Assembly: GCA_964420125.1 (NCBI GenBank)
Contig: CAYQQQ010000001.1
Location: 1 to 64,000, forward strand
Reading direction: 5' to 3'
Origin: CAYQQQ01 sp964420125
Lineage (GTDB): Bacteria; Actinomycetota; Acidimicrobiia; Acidimicrobiales; Microtrichaceae
DNA length: 64,000 nt
The position numbers and the translations under genes were made by a program. The notes below the pieces were generated by a model that was not told the origin of the DNA, searched no databases, and was given only the letters and a program-made list of their open reading frames with translations. Within the stretch, counting starts at the first letter, position 1. Every line of letters starts with the position of its first letter. Shown here in pieces: positions 18,066-26,239 of the stretch.

Positions 18066-18213
18066 GCGCGTCGCACTCGAGGTGGGTGCGGTCAGGCGCT
18101 TCGGAGCGATCGCCCGAGGGCTGGTGGCGGGCGCGTGGAGGCAGACCCGACCGACGATCCGAACGAGAGGCTGCGCCGGTAGGCGGAGCCTCCGATGTGA
18201 GAGCCGGGGGGTC

Positions 18214-18232
18214 TCGCAGGCAGGGCCTGCGA
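18214..18232. other. Perfect short hairpin upstream of the HNH gene
   Basis: TCGCAGGC and GCCTGCGA form an 8-bp stem around an AGG loop. It lies between divergent genes, about 65 nt upstream of the -35 box of the HNH gene. Its role is unknown. Confidence 0.4.
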
Positions 18233-18297
18233 ACCGGGAGCTGACGGTTCACGGCGGGTTCCCTGCCAGCGCACTCTCTCAGCTGGCGAAGAAGTGC

Positions 18298-18326
18298 TTG
18301 CATCCCTCGCGGGAGCTCTCTATGAT
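18298..18326 (+). promoter_or_regulatory. Promoter TTGCAT-N17-TATGAT of the HNH gene
   Basis: TTGCAT at 18298-18303 and TATGAT at 18321-18326 are separated by 17 nt and are the best sigma-70-like pair in the window. The -10 box ends 7 nt before the ATG at 18334, which predicts a leaderless transcript. Confidence 0.7.
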
Positions 18327-18341
18327 CGAACACATGTTCGA
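18326..18341. promoter_or_regulatory. LexA-type SOS box
   Basis: TCGAACACATGTTCGA is a perfect palindrome matching the actinobacterial LexA operator consensus TCGAAC-N4-GTTCGA. It begins in the last base of the -10 box and contains the ATG at 18334, so LexA bound here would block both polymerase and the leaderless start. Mycobacterial 13E12/DUF222 genes are known to carry such boxes. Confidence 0.8.
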
Positions 18342-20070
18342 GACCGGAGGGGAGCGGGCCGCAGGGGCCACCGACGTGGGGCCCGAGGTCGCCCCGACCA
18401 GCGGCGACCTCGCGGTGCCGGCTCCGGCGCCGGATCCGCTTCGCCTCCTGCAGGAGGGCGCCGCTGCGCTCGCCGGCTGCGACTGGGAGCACCTCGATCA
18501 CCGCACGCTGCTGGAGCACATCAGCTCCCTGCGCACCGTGTCCCGAGCGGTGGAGGCCGCCCTCGCGGTCACCATGGCCACCGCCGACCGATCCGCAGCC
18601 ACCGAGCACGTCTGTGGTCTCTCCGCACCGAGCTGGTGGGCTCACTCCCGGCTCGGATTCGGTGGCCAGGGAGCGTGGCTGGTGCGCGCCGGCGAGCTGA
18701 TCGCCTGCTTCGAGCACTTCGGCGCGGCAGCGGCGCGCGGCGAGCTCACGCTGGACCACCTCCGCTCCCTCGACGAAGTCGACGATCCCGCCGTGCTGCG
18801 CGAGCTGCTCCCCCACGACCAGGAGCTGTGCCGCGAGGCCCTGCGGTCACCCCTCACCCGGTGGCGACGACTCCTGAAGGCACGTGTGGCCGCTGCCCGA
18901 GACGAGCTCGTTCGGCGAGCAGCCGCAGATCGAGCAGCCGCGGAGCAGGCCGACTCCGTGCCACCCGACTCGTCGTCCGACGAACCGACCGATGGTGACG
19001 AACCTCCCGAGGCGGCCGATCCGCATGGGCCGACGTGCCTCGACCCTTCCGACGGCGAACAGCCTCCGGGTGGAGGTGCCCGAGGGCAGGGCGAGGGCAG
19101 CCGGGAAGATGGCGGCGAGGATGGCGGCCCGGCACCAGGGGGGACCATCACCTTCGAGTTCCCCGACGATGGGGCCCACGACCAACCCGGCCAACCGGAC
19201 GACGGGTGGGTGTCGATCCGCCCGACCGCCGGCGACTCATTGCGCCTGCAGGTCGAGCTCCGAGGGGCATCGGCCGAGCTCGTCCGCCAGATCCTCTCCG
19301 CCGAGACGTCCCAGCAGCGGCGCGCCGCCTGGCGCGAGCACGAGGCAACCGCCTCACCCATGCCCGACGGCGGTCAGCTCCGGGCCCGGGCGCTCGTCGC
19401 CCTCCTCCGGCGAGGTGCCTCCGTCGACCCCGCCACCAGCGCGCCCCCACGCACCGAGGCCATCGTCGTCATACCGGCCGACGACCCCACCGCCGAGCGC
19501 GTGCGCGCCCTGGACGGGGAGCCCCTGACCGCGGAGGTCGCCTCCCTGCTCAGCTGCGACGCCCACCTGCGCGCGCTCGTGGTCGACCGACAGGGCCAAC
19601 CGCTCTGGCTCGGGCGCACCAGCCGCCTCGCCAGCCACTCGCAACGCCGCGCCCTCGCCATCCGCGACGGCGGGTGCGTGTTCCCCGGCTGCGACATGCC
19701 CGCCGAGTGGTGCGATGCCCACCACCAACCAGGGTGGGAGCACGGCGGCACCACCGACATCGATGCCATGGTGCTGCTCTGCCGCCGCCACCACGGTGCC
19801 GCCCACTCCAAGCGCTGGACGCTTCGGCCCTCGCCTCCACCGCCTCCCCCAGCAGCAGCTCCACCCCTGGCATCTCCCCCGCTGCCAGCGCCACCGTTGG
19901 CGGCGCCCCCGCCATCTCCTCGGCGACGACCGTCGGGGCCCGCACCCACCCGACCCCCGCAAGGAGGTGGCTCGTCGACCGGCTCCGGGCAGCACTTCGA
20001 GTGGTTCGACACTCGACGCAACACCTCCCTCCCTGCACAGCAACGTGGATTGACGGACCGGGCCGCATGA
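18334..20070 (+). CDS. DUF222/HNH endonuclease-like protein (13E12 repeat family), SOS-regulated
   Basis: Protein of 578 residues with an N-terminal DUF222 helical region, an acidic, Pro/Ser/Gly-rich low-complexity middle (around residues 190-290), and a C-terminal HNH domain with CVFPGCDMP, CDAHHQPGWEHGG and LLCRRHHGAAH, where the Cys and His residues form the zinc site and the catalytic His. A Pro/Ala-rich tail follows. The family is multicopy in actinobacteria and its function is not established; homing-like or DNA-damage-related nuclease activity is usually assumed. The ATG at 18334 is chosen because the promoter and SOS box place the transcript start there; the ATG at 18322 lies inside the promoter. 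Its stop overlaps the following YdeI-like fragment (ATGA). Confidence 0.85.
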   Translation: MFETGGERAAGATDVGPEVAPTSGDLAVPAPAPDPLRLLQEGAAALAGCDWEHLDHRTLLEHISSLRTVSRAVEAALAVTMATADRSAATEHVCGLSAPSWWAHSRLGFGGQGAWLVRAGELIACFEHFGAAAARGELTLDHLRSLDEVDDPAVLRELLPHDQELCREALRSPLTRWRRLLKARVAAARDELVRRAAADRAAAEQADSVPPDSSSDEPTDGDEPPEAADPHGPTCLDPSDGEQPPGGGARGQGEGSREDGGEDGGPAPGGTITFEFPDDGAHDQPGQPDDGWVSIRPTAGDSLRLQVELRGASAELVRQILSAETSQQRRAAWREHEATASPMPDGGQLRARALVALLRRGASVDPATSAPPRTEAIVVIPADDPTAERVRALDGEPLTAEVASLLSCDAHLRALVVDRQGQPLWLGRTSRLASHSQRRALAIRDGGCVFPGCDMPAEWCDAHHQPGWEHGGTTDIDAMVLLCRRHHGAAHSKRWTLRPSPPPPPPAAAPPLASPPLPAPPLAAPPPSPRRRPSGPAPTRPPQGGGSSTGSGQHFEWFDTRRNTSLPAQQRGLTDRAA

Positions 20071-20357
20071 CCGGACCTACCCTCTCGCCCGTGCACGCGG
20101 TGCCGCCCCCCTGCTCCGATCATCCTGCTTCCTGGAAGTTCGGCTACCCCGTCTACCACGCCGAGTCTCGGGCCCAGTGGCGGGCGTGGCTGGAGGCCAA
20201 CCACGACGCGCAGCCCGGGGTCTGGCTGTGCTCGTGGCGCTCCGGCACCGGCAGACCTGCGTGCCCCTACGCGGAGATCGTGGAGGAGGCGATCTGCTTC
20301 GGGTGGATCGACTCGACGGTGAACGTGCTCGACGACGACCGTCGCCTCCAGCTCTCG
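20067..20357 (+). pseudogene. Truncated YdeI/OmpD-associated-family protein
   Basis: The frame starts with an ATG overlapping the HNH stop and gives about 95 residues that match the start of YdeI-family proteins: SRAQWRAWLEANHD, GVWLCSWRSGTGRP, YAEIVEEAICFGWIDSTVN and LDDDRRLQL. Full-length members run to about 190 residues and continue with a TPRxxxSxWSxxN segment. Here the match ends at LQL and the frame runs on with no stop through a 64-nt tandem repeat and the antisense of the aldolase gene. The 3' half appears to have been lost or replaced, so it is called a pseudogene. The family's function is unknown (linked to stress or bacteriocin tolerance in some hosts). Confidence 0.6.
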
Positions 20358-20446
20358 CCGAGATCGTCGAGCGGGCGGCCCAAGGCGAGCGAGCGAAGGG
20401 GTGACAGGCGAGGAGAGAAGCCGAGGAGCTGGATCCCCGGGGCGAC

Positions 20447-20574
20447 CCGCTCAGGTGCGCGAAGGAGCGAGGAGCGCGCCCACCAGCGATGGCGGACTCC
20501 TCAGGCCAACCCGCTCAGATATGCGAAAGAGCGAGGTGCGCGCAGCACCGGCGACGGCTGCCTCTTCAGCGACG
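20447..20574. repeat. Two tandem imperfect 64-nt repeats
   Basis: Unit 1 starts at 20447 and unit 2 at 20511. Both begin CCGCTCAG and share GAGCGAGG and GCGCGC; the first 33 nt match at 28 positions and the next part (ACCNGCGANGGC to TCAG) also matches. A third, weaker start (CTGCTCAGG) follows at 20576, overlapping the aldolase stop codon. They fill the region that should encode the missing end of the YdeI-like gene. Confidence 0.6.
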
Positions 20575-20579
20575 GCTGC

Positions 20580-21467
20580 TCAGGTCCGCGAGGCGTCGAA
20601 GATGCTCTGGATCGAGGCGTCGAGGGCGGCGTTGAACTCGTCGTCGCTCTGCTGAGCGGTGAGGCCCTCGGTCAACGCCCGCGAGAAGCTGGCCACCATG
20701 CCGTGGTTGCGGGCCAGGCGCTCGTTGGACTCCTCACGGGTGTAGCCACCCGACAGCGCCACCACCCGCAGCACGTTGGGATGGGCGATCACGTCCGCGT
20801 ACAGGTCGTCGACCTCGGGCAGGGTGAGCTTCAGCATCACCATGTGGTCCTGGGGCAGGCCGCCCAGGTGCTCGAGGATCGTGTCGTGGAGGATGGCCTC
20901 CGCACCGGCCTTGTCGGGCGCCTTGATGTCCACCTCGGGCTCCAGGATCGGCACCAGCCCCGCCGCCACGATCTGCGACCCGACCTCGAACTGCTGGTCG
21001 ACGTTGGCCTTGATGCCCGACTCGTTGGCGCCCTTCACCACCGAGCGCATCTTGGTGCCGAAGACGCCCTTCTCGTTGGCCCGGGCCAGCAGCTCGTCCA
21101 GGCCGGGCATCGGCTTCATCAGCTGCACGCCGTCGGACTCCTCGGCCAGGCCCTTGTCGACCTTCAGGAAGGGGACGACCCGCTTCGCATCCCACAGGTA
21201 CTGCGCGGTGGGAGTGCCCTCGATCGCACGATCCATGGTCATCTCGAAGAGGATCGCACCGAGGATGCGGTCCCCGTCGAAGGCCGGGCTGGTGATGATC
21301 CGCGCCCGCATCTCGTGGATGAGGTCGAACATCTGCTCGTCCCCCGAGTAGGCGTCCTCCTCGATCCCGTAGAGCCGCAGCGCCTTGGGCGTGCTGCCAC
21401 CGCTCTGATCGAGCGCGGCGATGAAGCCGGCGTCGTCGCGGACCTTGTCGAACTGCTCTTGGTTCAT
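20580..21467 (-). CDS. fda: Class I fructose-bisphosphate aldolase
   Basis: Schiff-base aldolase that cleaves fructose 1,6-bisphosphate into glyceraldehyde 3-phosphate and dihydroxyacetone phosphate. The 295-residue sequence opens with FIAALDQSGGSTPKAL, includes the Lys-rich VPFLKVDKGLAEE segment, RSVVKG, the PILEPEVDI strand and the C-terminal VVALSGGYTREE phosphate-binding loop, which together are typical of bacterial class I enzymes. No metal-site histidine pattern of class II enzymes is present. ATG at 21467 follows a GGGGAG ribosome binding site. It stands alone. Its stop lies at the edge of a tandem repeat region. Confidence 0.93.
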   Translation of the reverse strand: MNQEQFDKVRDDAGFIAALDQSGGSTPKALRLYGIEEDAYSGDEQMFDLIHEMRARIITSPAFDGDRILGAILFEMTMDRAIEGTPTAQYLWDAKRVVPFLKVDKGLAEESDGVQLMKPMPGLDELLARANEKGVFGTKMRSVVKGANESGIKANVDQQFEVGSQIVAAGLVPILEPEVDIKAPDKAGAEAILHDTILEHLGGLPQDHMVMLKLTLPEVDDLYADVIAHPNVLRVVALSGGYTREESNERLARNHGMVASFSRALTEGLTAQQSDDEFNAALDASIQSIFDASRT

Positions 21468-21638
21468 CGGGAAGCTCCCCTTGCCAGTGACCGTCGCGCC
21501 GGCCGGGACCCCCGTCCGCCGCGGTGGCGGAACCGGGTTCCGCCGACCGGGCCATGATTGCATGGCGGCTGCACCCCGGACCATCTGAGGGATCGTCGCC
21601 ACGTCGCCGGCTTCGGTCCTCCGGCGACGCCGAGCCGA

Positions 21639-21644
21639 TACGGT
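21639..21644 (+). promoter_or_regulatory. TACGGT -10 element, leaderless start
   Basis: TACGGT ends 7 nt before the ATG at 21652. There is no ribosome binding site before this start and no clear -35 box. Confidence 0.45.
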
Positions 21645-21651
21645 CTGGCGG

Positions 21652-22950
21652 ATGAGCCACCGGCCCATCACCACCGACCGTCGGGCGGCAGCGATGCTGG
21701 CCCTCACGCTCTACGCGGCAGCCGCGGCGTTCGCGCTCGTGGCCGCCGTGTCGGCGTTCCCACGGGGTCTGATCGTGGCCGCCGGGTTCGTGGTCGGCTC
21801 GATCGCCGTCCTCACCGGTCTCCTGCGGCAGGGCCGAGCCCGATGGCCCCTGGCCATCGGGGGGCTCGCGGTGCTGGTGGTGTCGTTCGTGGGCTTCGCC
21901 CGCGGCTCGGTGCTCGTCGAGGTCGCCGTCGCCGTGGTGCTGGTGGCCCTCGGCTCCGCCGCTGCCCACCGGGCGACCCGGCGCCGGGCCCACCTCCCCC
22001 ACGTGCCCCGCCCGGCGCGTCCGGTGATGGTGTGGAACCCCCGCTCCGGCGGGGGCAAGGCCCTGAAGGCGAACCTCGCCGGGGAGGCCCGGGCCCGGGG
22101 GATCTCCCCCATCGAGCTGCAGCCCGGCGACGACCTCGTGGACCTCGTGAACGCAGCCGTGGCCGATGGCGCCGACGCCCTCGCCGCCGCGGGAGGTGAC
22201 GGCACCCAGGCGATCGTGGCCGCCATCGCCTCGGAGCACGATCTGCCCTTCGCCTGCATCCCCGCCGGCACCCGCAACCACTTCGCGCTCGACCTGGGCG
22301 TCGATCGCGACGACCTGATCGGGTCGCTGGAGGCGTTCGTGGACGGCCGCGAGCGCGTCGTCGACCTCGGCGACGTCAACGGGCAGGTGTTCGTGAACAA
22401 CGTCTCGCTGGGCGTCTACGCCGAGGCGGTGCAGCAGGAGGGCTACCGGGACGCCAAGCTGCAGACCCTGTTGGGCACCCTGCCGAGCACGGTCGCCCCC
22501 GACGGCGACGGCGCCCACGAGCTCCGCTGGCACGACGCCCAGGGCGTCGAGCACCGCTCGGCCACCGTGCTGCTGGTGTCCAACAACCCCTACCGGCTGG
22601 GCTCGCTGCTGGGCTCCGGCACCCGACCGAGGCTCGACACCGGCGAGCTGGGGATCCTGGCGCTGGGCCCGGTCCCCGTGCCGGGCGCAGGCGCCGCGCT
22701 GTCGCCTCCGATCACCCAGTGGAGCACCCCCACCTTCACCGTCGAGGCCGCCGAGGAGGTGCCCGCCGGCATCGACGGCGAAGCCGTGCAGCTGACCTCC
22801 CCCGTGCGCTTCGGCATCCGGCCCGCCGCCCTGCGGGTCCGCATCGCCCAGGACCACCCCGGTGCGTCGCCTTCGGCCGGCCTCCCCCCCAGCCCGCGGG
22901 GGGCCCTCCAGGCCATGGCCCGCGTCGCCCGAGGCGTCGAGCTGCCATGA
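21652..22950 (+). CDS. Diacylglycerol/sphingosine kinase-family protein with N-terminal membrane segments
   Basis: 432 residues. The first 105 residues hold about four hydrophobic helices. The DAGK catalytic domain follows with VMVWNPRSGGGKALK near residue 128, the ATP-binding GGDGTQAI near residue 181, and CIPAGTRNHFALDLG, then a C-terminal LCB5-like half with VNNVSLGVYAEAV. It should phosphorylate a lipid such as diacylglycerol or an undecaprenol-like alcohol; the substrate cannot be read from sequence. The start at 21652 is supported by the TACGGT box 7 nt upstream. Its stop overlaps the SulP start by 4 nt (ATGA), so the two membrane proteins are probably produced together. Confidence 0.82.
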   Translation: MSHRPITTDRRAAAMLALTLYAAAAAFALVAAVSAFPRGLIVAAGFVVGSIAVLTGLLRQGRARWPLAIGGLAVLVVSFVGFARGSVLVEVAVAVVLVALGSAAAHRATRRRAHLPHVPRPARPVMVWNPRSGGGKALKANLAGEARARGISPIELQPGDDLVDLVNAAVADGADALAAAGGDGTQAIVAAIASEHDLPFACIPAGTRNHFALDLGVDRDDLIGSLEAFVDGRERVVDLGDVNGQVFVNNVSLGVYAEAVQQEGYRDAKLQTLLGTLPSTVAPDGDGAHELRWHDAQGVEHRSATVLLVSNNPYRLGSLLGSGTRPRLDTGELGILALGPVPVPGAGAALSPPITQWSTPTFTVEAAEEVPAGIDGEAVQLTSPVRFGIRPAALRVRIAQDHPGASPSAGLPPSPRGALQAMARVARGVELP

Positions 22951-24692
22951 CCTCGCCACCTCCAGCCGGCGCCCGCAGCGTGGTGGAGGAGTGGATCCCC
23001 GGCATCGCCCAGGCACGCCACTACCGCCGCCGATGGCTGCGCCCCGACCTCGTCGCCGGTGCGGTGCTCGCCACCATCCTCGTCCCTCAGGGCATGGCCT
23101 ACGCCGAGCTGGCCGGGGTCCCGGCGGTCAACGGGCTGTACACCACCGTCGCCTGCCTCCTCGGCTACGCCGTGTTCGGCCCGTCCCGGGTGCTGGTGCT
23201 CGGCCCCGACTCCTCCCTCGGGCCGATGATCTTCGCCGCCATCACCCCGCTCGCCGTGGCCGGCGACCCGGCCTCGGCGGTCACCCTCGCCGCCATGACC
23301 GCCCTGATGGTGGCGGCCATCCAGATCGCCCTCGGGGTGGGCAAGCTGGGCTTCATCGCCGACCTGCTCAGCAGCGAGGTGCAGGTCGGCTACCTCAACG
23401 GCCTGGCCATCACCATCATCGTGGGTCAGCTGCCGAAGCTCTTCGGCTTCTCCACCGACGCCGACGGCTTCGTGGACGAGCTCGGCGCGTTCTTCGACGG
23501 CCTTGGCGGGCGGAACCCGACGACGCTCACCGTCGGGGTGTGCTGCCTGGTGGTGCTCTTCGGGCTGCCTCGGCTGACGCGACGTGTCCCCGCCGTGCTG
23601 GTGGTGGTCGTCGGTTCGATCCTGGCCGTGTCGCTGCTCGGCCTGGTCGACGACGGCGTGGCGACGGTGGGGGTGCTGCCGGAGGGTCTCCCCTCCTTCC
23701 AGCTCCCCTGGACCAGCTGGTCCGACGTCGGTCCGCTCCTGCTGGCCTCTGCCGGGATCACCGTGGTGTCCCTGGCCGACACCATCGCCGCCTCGGCCAG
23801 CTTCGCCGCCCGGCGGGGCGAGGAGGTCGACGCCAACCGGGAGATGATCGGCGTCGGGGTGGCCAACGCGGCCTCCGGGTTCTTCCAGGGGTTCCCCGTC
23901 TCGACCAGCAGCTCCCGCACCGCGGTGGCGGAGCAGTCCGGCTCCAGGTCGCAGCTCACCGGCCTGGTCGGCGCGTCGGTGGTGGCGGCGCTGCTGCTCT
24001 GGTTCAACGGGCTGCTGCGCGACCTGCCCCAGGCCGCCCTGGCCGCCATCGTGATCTACGCCGCGGTGTCGCTGTTGGACCTGTCACGTCTGCGGGAGTT
24101 CTTCCAGATGCGCCGCTCATCCTTCGTGCTGTCGCTCACCGCCACCCTCGGGGTGGTGCTGTTCGGGGTGATCGAGGGGATCGGCATCGCCATCGTGCTG
24201 TCCATCCTCATGTTCTTCCGCCGCAACTGGTGGCCCACCGGTGAGCGGCTCGGCAAGGTCGAGGCCACCGGCGAGTGGCACAGCCTGCGCGCCAAGCCCG
24301 GCGCCGTGGCACCACCGGGAATGGTGGTGTACCGGTGGGAGGCACCGCTGTTCTTCGCCAACGCCGGCATCTTCGCCGCCGAGATACGCTCGCTCGCCCG
24401 ATCCCACGGGATCGACTGGATCGTGCTGCAGTGCGAGGCCGTCAACGACCTCGACGTGACCGCCGCGGGGATGCTCGAACGCCTCGACGAGGAGCTCAAC
24501 GAGCGAGGCATCCACCTGGCCTTCGTGGAGATGCGCACACGACTGGTGGAGCTGCTCGACCGCTACGAGCTGTTCTCCACGCTGGAGGCCGACCACTTCT
24601 ACCCCGACCTCGACGAGGCCGTGGCCCACATCGAGGCGCGGCGCGAGGCGAGAGGCTCGGGCAGCACACCGGAGGGTCACTCACCGGGGTAG
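22947..24692 (+). CDS. SulP-family inorganic anion permease with STAS domain
   Basis: Predicted SLC26/SulP transporter of 581 residues for sulfate, bicarbonate or another anion. The N-terminal signature DLVAGAVLATILVPQGMAYAELAG precedes GLYTTVACLLGYAVFG, then about 12-14 membrane helices up to residue 430 with FPVSTSSSRTAVAEQSG in the substrate-binding half. A cytoplasmic STAS domain covers residues 450-570 (LQCEAVNDLDVTAAGML). It starts inside the stop codon of the lipid-kinase-like gene and its last 16 nt overlap the convergent Gfo/Idh/MocA gene. A second SulP gene lies at 27475-29223. Confidence 0.88.
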   Translation: MTSPPPAGARSVVEEWIPGIAQARHYRRRWLRPDLVAGAVLATILVPQGMAYAELAGVPAVNGLYTTVACLLGYAVFGPSRVLVLGPDSSLGPMIFAAITPLAVAGDPASAVTLAAMTALMVAAIQIALGVGKLGFIADLLSSEVQVGYLNGLAITIIVGQLPKLFGFSTDADGFVDELGAFFDGLGGRNPTTLTVGVCCLVVLFGLPRLTRRVPAVLVVVVGSILAVSLLGLVDDGVATVGVLPEGLPSFQLPWTSWSDVGPLLLASAGITVVSLADTIAASASFAARRGEEVDANREMIGVGVANAASGFFQGFPVSTSSSRTAVAEQSGSRSQLTGLVGASVVAALLLWFNGLLRDLPQAALAAIVIYAAVSLLDLSRLREFFQMRRSSFVLSLTATLGVVLFGVIEGIGIAIVLSILMFFRRNWWPTGERLGKVEATGEWHSLRAKPGAVAPPGMVVYRWEAPLFFANAGIFAAEIRSLARSHGIDWIVLQCEAVNDLDVTAAGMLERLDEELNERGIHLAFVEMRTRLVELLDRYELFSTLEADHFYPDLDEAVAHIEARREARGSGSTPEGHSPG

Positions 24693-25684
24693 CGCAGACC
24701 CACCGCATCACGCACCGTGTCGGTGGTGTGCAGCAGGGAGCGGCTCTCCGCCCACGGCATCACCGGTGACTCGAGCAGGCCGGAGCGGATGCACCGGTGC
24801 ACCTCGGGGACCTGCCGCCACAGGCCCGGGGCGTCGCAGTCGAGGACCTCCACCACGTCCCCGCGCTCCACCAGCAGGCGCCGGGGAGCGTGCATCGGAG
24901 CGTCGAGCACGATCGCCCCCTCGGAACCGGACACCCGTGCCCGGCGTGAGCCCTGCACCCCGATGGCGGCGCTGATCACGGCCAGCCGCCCGCCGGGATG
25001 GCGCAGCACCACACCCACCTGCTCGTCGACCCCGGTCGGCGCCATCACCGCGGCACCGGTGACATCGGTGGGAGCGCCGAGGACGAGCGACGCCAGCTGC
25101 AGCGGGTAGATCCCCACGTCCAGCAGCGCCCCACCACCTCGGCGGGGATCGTACAGGCGGTGGGTGGCGACCTCCGCGGGGGGTACCCGAAGGCTCAGGT
25201 CGGCCTCCAGGTGGAGGACCTCGCCGATCGCCCCCTCGTCGAGGAGCTCCCCCATCCGCTGGTAGGCAGGGGAGAAGCGACTCCACATCGCCTCCATGAG
25301 GAAGCGCCCGGCGCGCGTGGCCTCGTCGAACATCTCCACCGCCTGCGCCTCCGACAGCGCGAGGGGCTTCTCGCACAGCACGTGGCGGCCGGCGCGCAGC
25401 ATCTCGAGCACGGCGGCGTGGTGGTCGTTCTGGGTCACCGCCACGTAGACGACGTCGACGTCGTCGTCGGCGGCCAGGGCCGACCACGACCCGTGATGGC
25501 GAACCAGGCCATGGGTGCGGGCGAAGGCCTCCGCCCGGGTGTCGTCCCTCGACGCCACGGCGACCGCCCGGGCGTCGGGGACCTCCTCCAGGGCGGCGAC
25601 GAACCTCTCGGCGATGCGGCCCGTGCCGCAGATGCCCCAGTTGACCGGTTCGGTGGCGGGTTCGGGCGTTGCGGAGGCGATCAC
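24677..25684 (-). CDS. Gfo/Idh/MocA-family oxidoreductase
   Basis: NAD(P)-dependent oxidoreductase of 335 residues, probably acting on a sugar, inositol or a trans-dihydrodiol-like substrate. The N-terminal Rossmann motif is WGICGTGRIAERF, followed by the diagnostic CEKPLALS with its Lys near residue 95 and the C-terminal beta-sheet domain with GGGALLDVGIYPLQL. The GTG start at 25684 has TAGCTT exactly 7 nt upstream and no ribosome binding site. Its 3' end overlaps the convergent SulP gene by 16 nt. Substrate is unknown; EAMWSRFSPAY is common in dihydrodiol dehydrogenase-like members. Confidence 0.87.
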   Translation of the reverse strand: MIASATPEPATEPVNWGICGTGRIAERFVAALEEVPDARAVAVASRDDTRAEAFARTHGLVRHHGSWSALAADDDVDVVYVAVTQNDHHAAVLEMLRAGRHVLCEKPLALSEAQAVEMFDEATRAGRFLMEAMWSRFSPAYQRMGELLDEGAIGEVLHLEADLSLRVPPAEVATHRLYDPRRGGGALLDVGIYPLQLASLVLGAPTDVTGAAVMAPTGVDEQVGVVLRHPGGRLAVISAAIGVQGSRRARVSGSEGAIVLDAPMHAPRRLLVERGDVVEVLDCDAPGLWRQVPEVHRCIRSGLLESPVMPWAESRSLLHTTDTVRDAVGLRYPGE

Positions 25685-25691
25685 AGGAGCG

Positions 25692-25697
25692 AAGCTA
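25692..25697 (-). promoter_or_regulatory. TAGCTT -10 element, leaderless start for Gfo/Idh/MocA gene
   Basis: On the minus strand TAGCTT is followed by 7 nt and the GTG at 25684, with no ribosome binding site between. Confidence 0.45.
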
Positions 25698-25742
25698 CGA
25701 CCTCGTCGTGGTCACATCCCGGGTTCGAGCACCCGGGCGGTG

Positions 25743-26126
25743 TCAGGCCACGACCACGGCGGTGCCGTAGGCGACGATCTCGGCCATCCCGTTCTGCTCG
25801 CCGATGTCGCCGGAGTCGTAGCGCAGGCACACCACGGCGTTGGCCCCCATGGACTTCGCCTGCTCGGCCATGCGCACCACGGCGTGCAGCCGCGCTTCTT
25901 CGAGCGTGCCGGTGAACTCGCTGACCTCGCCGTGGTGCAGCGCCTTGATGGAGCCGGTGAACCCCTTGGCGAAGCCCATCGATCGGGCGATGACGCCGAA
26001 GGCCGGGCCCACGTAGCGCTGGATGGTGTAGCCGGGCAGGGTGTCGGTCGTCGCCACCGGCAGGGGGATCTCCATCTGGGGTTGGTCGGTCACTGCGAGC
26101 TCCTGTGGGTCGTCGGCTCCAGCCAT
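25743..26126 (-). CDS. YbjQ/UPF0145-like protein
   Basis: Small protein of 127 residues with the YbjQ (UPF0145) pattern: TTDTLPGYTIQRYVGPAFGV at the start, a central helix with EARLHAVVRMAEQAKSMGANAVVCLRYD, and a final strand IVAYGTAVVV. The family forms a pentameric ring in solved structures and has been called heavy-metal-binding, but its function is not established. Two starts are plausible: ATG at 26126 with GGAGAGG 8 nt upstream, and GTG at 26093 with AGGAG 7 nt upstream; the longer is given. It stands between genes of unrelated function. Confidence 0.78.
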   Translation of the reverse strand: MAGADDPQELAVTDQPQMEIPLPVATTDTLPGYTIQRYVGPAFGVIARSMGFAKGFTGSIKALHHGEVSEFTGTLEEARLHAVVRMAEQAKSMGANAVVCLRYDSGDIGEQNGMAEIVAYGTAVVVA

Positions 26127-26239
26127 CGTGGCGACCTCTCCACCGAATCCCAACCTCCCCGCCCAATCCCCTCGCCACGCACCGCCACCTCGCCATCCGC
26201 CCCGACCTCTGCACCGGATCGCGACCGCAGTCGCTCGGT

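Noticed and set aside
20447..20583. CRISPR array
   Set aside because: Only two to three degenerate 64-nt units without distinct spacers are present, and no cas gene lies in the window.
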